Source: Flagellimonas oceanensis
GTDB taxonomy: Bacteria; Bacteroidota; Bacteroidia; Flavobacteriales; Flavobacteriaceae
Direction of reading: 5' to 3'
Length of the DNA: 64,000 bases
Assembly: GCF_003992595.1 (NCBI RefSeq)
Contig: NZ_RZNA01000040.1
Location: forward strand, 331,603-395,602
In this document: in pieces, positions 63,952-64,000 of the stretch
Position numbering within the stretch: the stretch's first letter is position 1
How the letters are laid out: every line of letters starts with the position of its first letter
Notes under the pieces: model-generated
Seen by the model: the letters and a program-made list of their open reading frames with translations, nothing else
Told to the model about the DNA's origin: nothing
Databases searched by the model: none
Program-made: the position numbers and the translations under genes

Positions 63952-64000
63952 ATTATATTAGTTTTGTAGAGAAACTGTCCTAAAGATCGGGGTATCTACA

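Larger units (their letters stand above)
62781..64000 (+). mobile_element. Complete IS3-family insertion sequence (1220 bp)
   Basis: Left end TGTAGATACCCC at 62781-62806 and right end CTGTCC...GGGTATCTACA at 63975-64000 form imperfect 26-bp inverted repeats; the terminal 12 bases are identical. It carries OrfA and OrfB with a -1 slip site. The right end coincides with the window edge, so the right target duplication cannot be seen. It is more GC-rich than its surroundings. Confidence 0.93.

Overview
The window looks like a chromosomal segment of a marine member of the Flavobacteriaceae (Bacteroidota). The evidence is qualitative: short lipoproteins with a Cys after roughly 15-20 residues, a TTTG-N17-TAnnTTTR promoter, a 2-isopropylmalate synthase without the regulatory domain, TPR-type histidine kinases paired with NarL-type regulators, a plug-domain protein without a barrel, PD40 proteins, and polysaccharide-related genes (GH88/105 hydrolase, S1 sulfatase, beta-helix protein, PVC-type cytochrome dehydrogenase). 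The genus cannot be fixed from the sequence; a Muricauda/Flagellimonas-like organism is a guess.

Layout. 0-17 kb is mostly housekeeping: pheT (cut by the left edge), a thioredoxin-fold lipoprotein, leuA-leuB, an RluA-type pseudouridine synthase, panB, a GH88/105 hydrolase, an Fe-S serine dehydratase, dnaK and an 800-aa plug-domain protein. 17-26 kb carries an orphan response regulator with Glu at the phosphoacceptor position, two PD40 proteins, a K+/H+ antiporter, a DoxX protein, a TlpA-like lipoprotein and a D-aminoacylase-type amidohydrolase. 26-28.6 kb is an arsenic operon (arsR, DUF6428, arsC-like phosphatase, acr3) with two near-palindromic ArsR operator candidates. 28.7-37.5 kb is a tightly coupled ten-gene operon for molybdenum cofactor synthesis, sulfuration and insertion, ending against a ModE-like regulator. 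A CGTTAT-N12-ATAACG site, which has the architecture of the E. coli ModE box, lies directly in front of the first gene. No molybdoenzyme lies in the window.

37.6-46.4 kb holds small secreted or membrane proteins, a pair resembling SdpA/SdpB (DUF5819-like plus HTTM), a histidine kinase/NarL regulator pair and a beta-helix protein. Three genes here share a TTTCATRGATTTTT-like motif about 85-110 nt before their starts. 46.5-51.8 kb is a two-gene block of a giant cytochrome-type lipoprotein and a sulfatase.

52.5-64 kb is an accessory region, visibly more AT-rich from about 57.6 kb. It carries an AbiEii-type toxin with a DUF6922 partner, a XRE regulator divergent from an MNT/HEPN-like three-gene operon, a 3-copy 62-bp repeat array at 133-134 bp period, a SEC-C plus HEPN-like protein, a DUF4365 nuclease-like protein, a possible DarT-like ADP-ribosyltransferase, a zinc-ribbon protein, an HNH-like protein, and a membrane protein whose 3' end is cut by a complete IS3-family element that ends on the last base of the window. 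Paired GCCAAC/GTTG(G) motifs around several of these single genes suggest cassette-like acquisition. I take this to be a defence or stress island. No tRNA, rRNA or canonical CRISPR array was seen.
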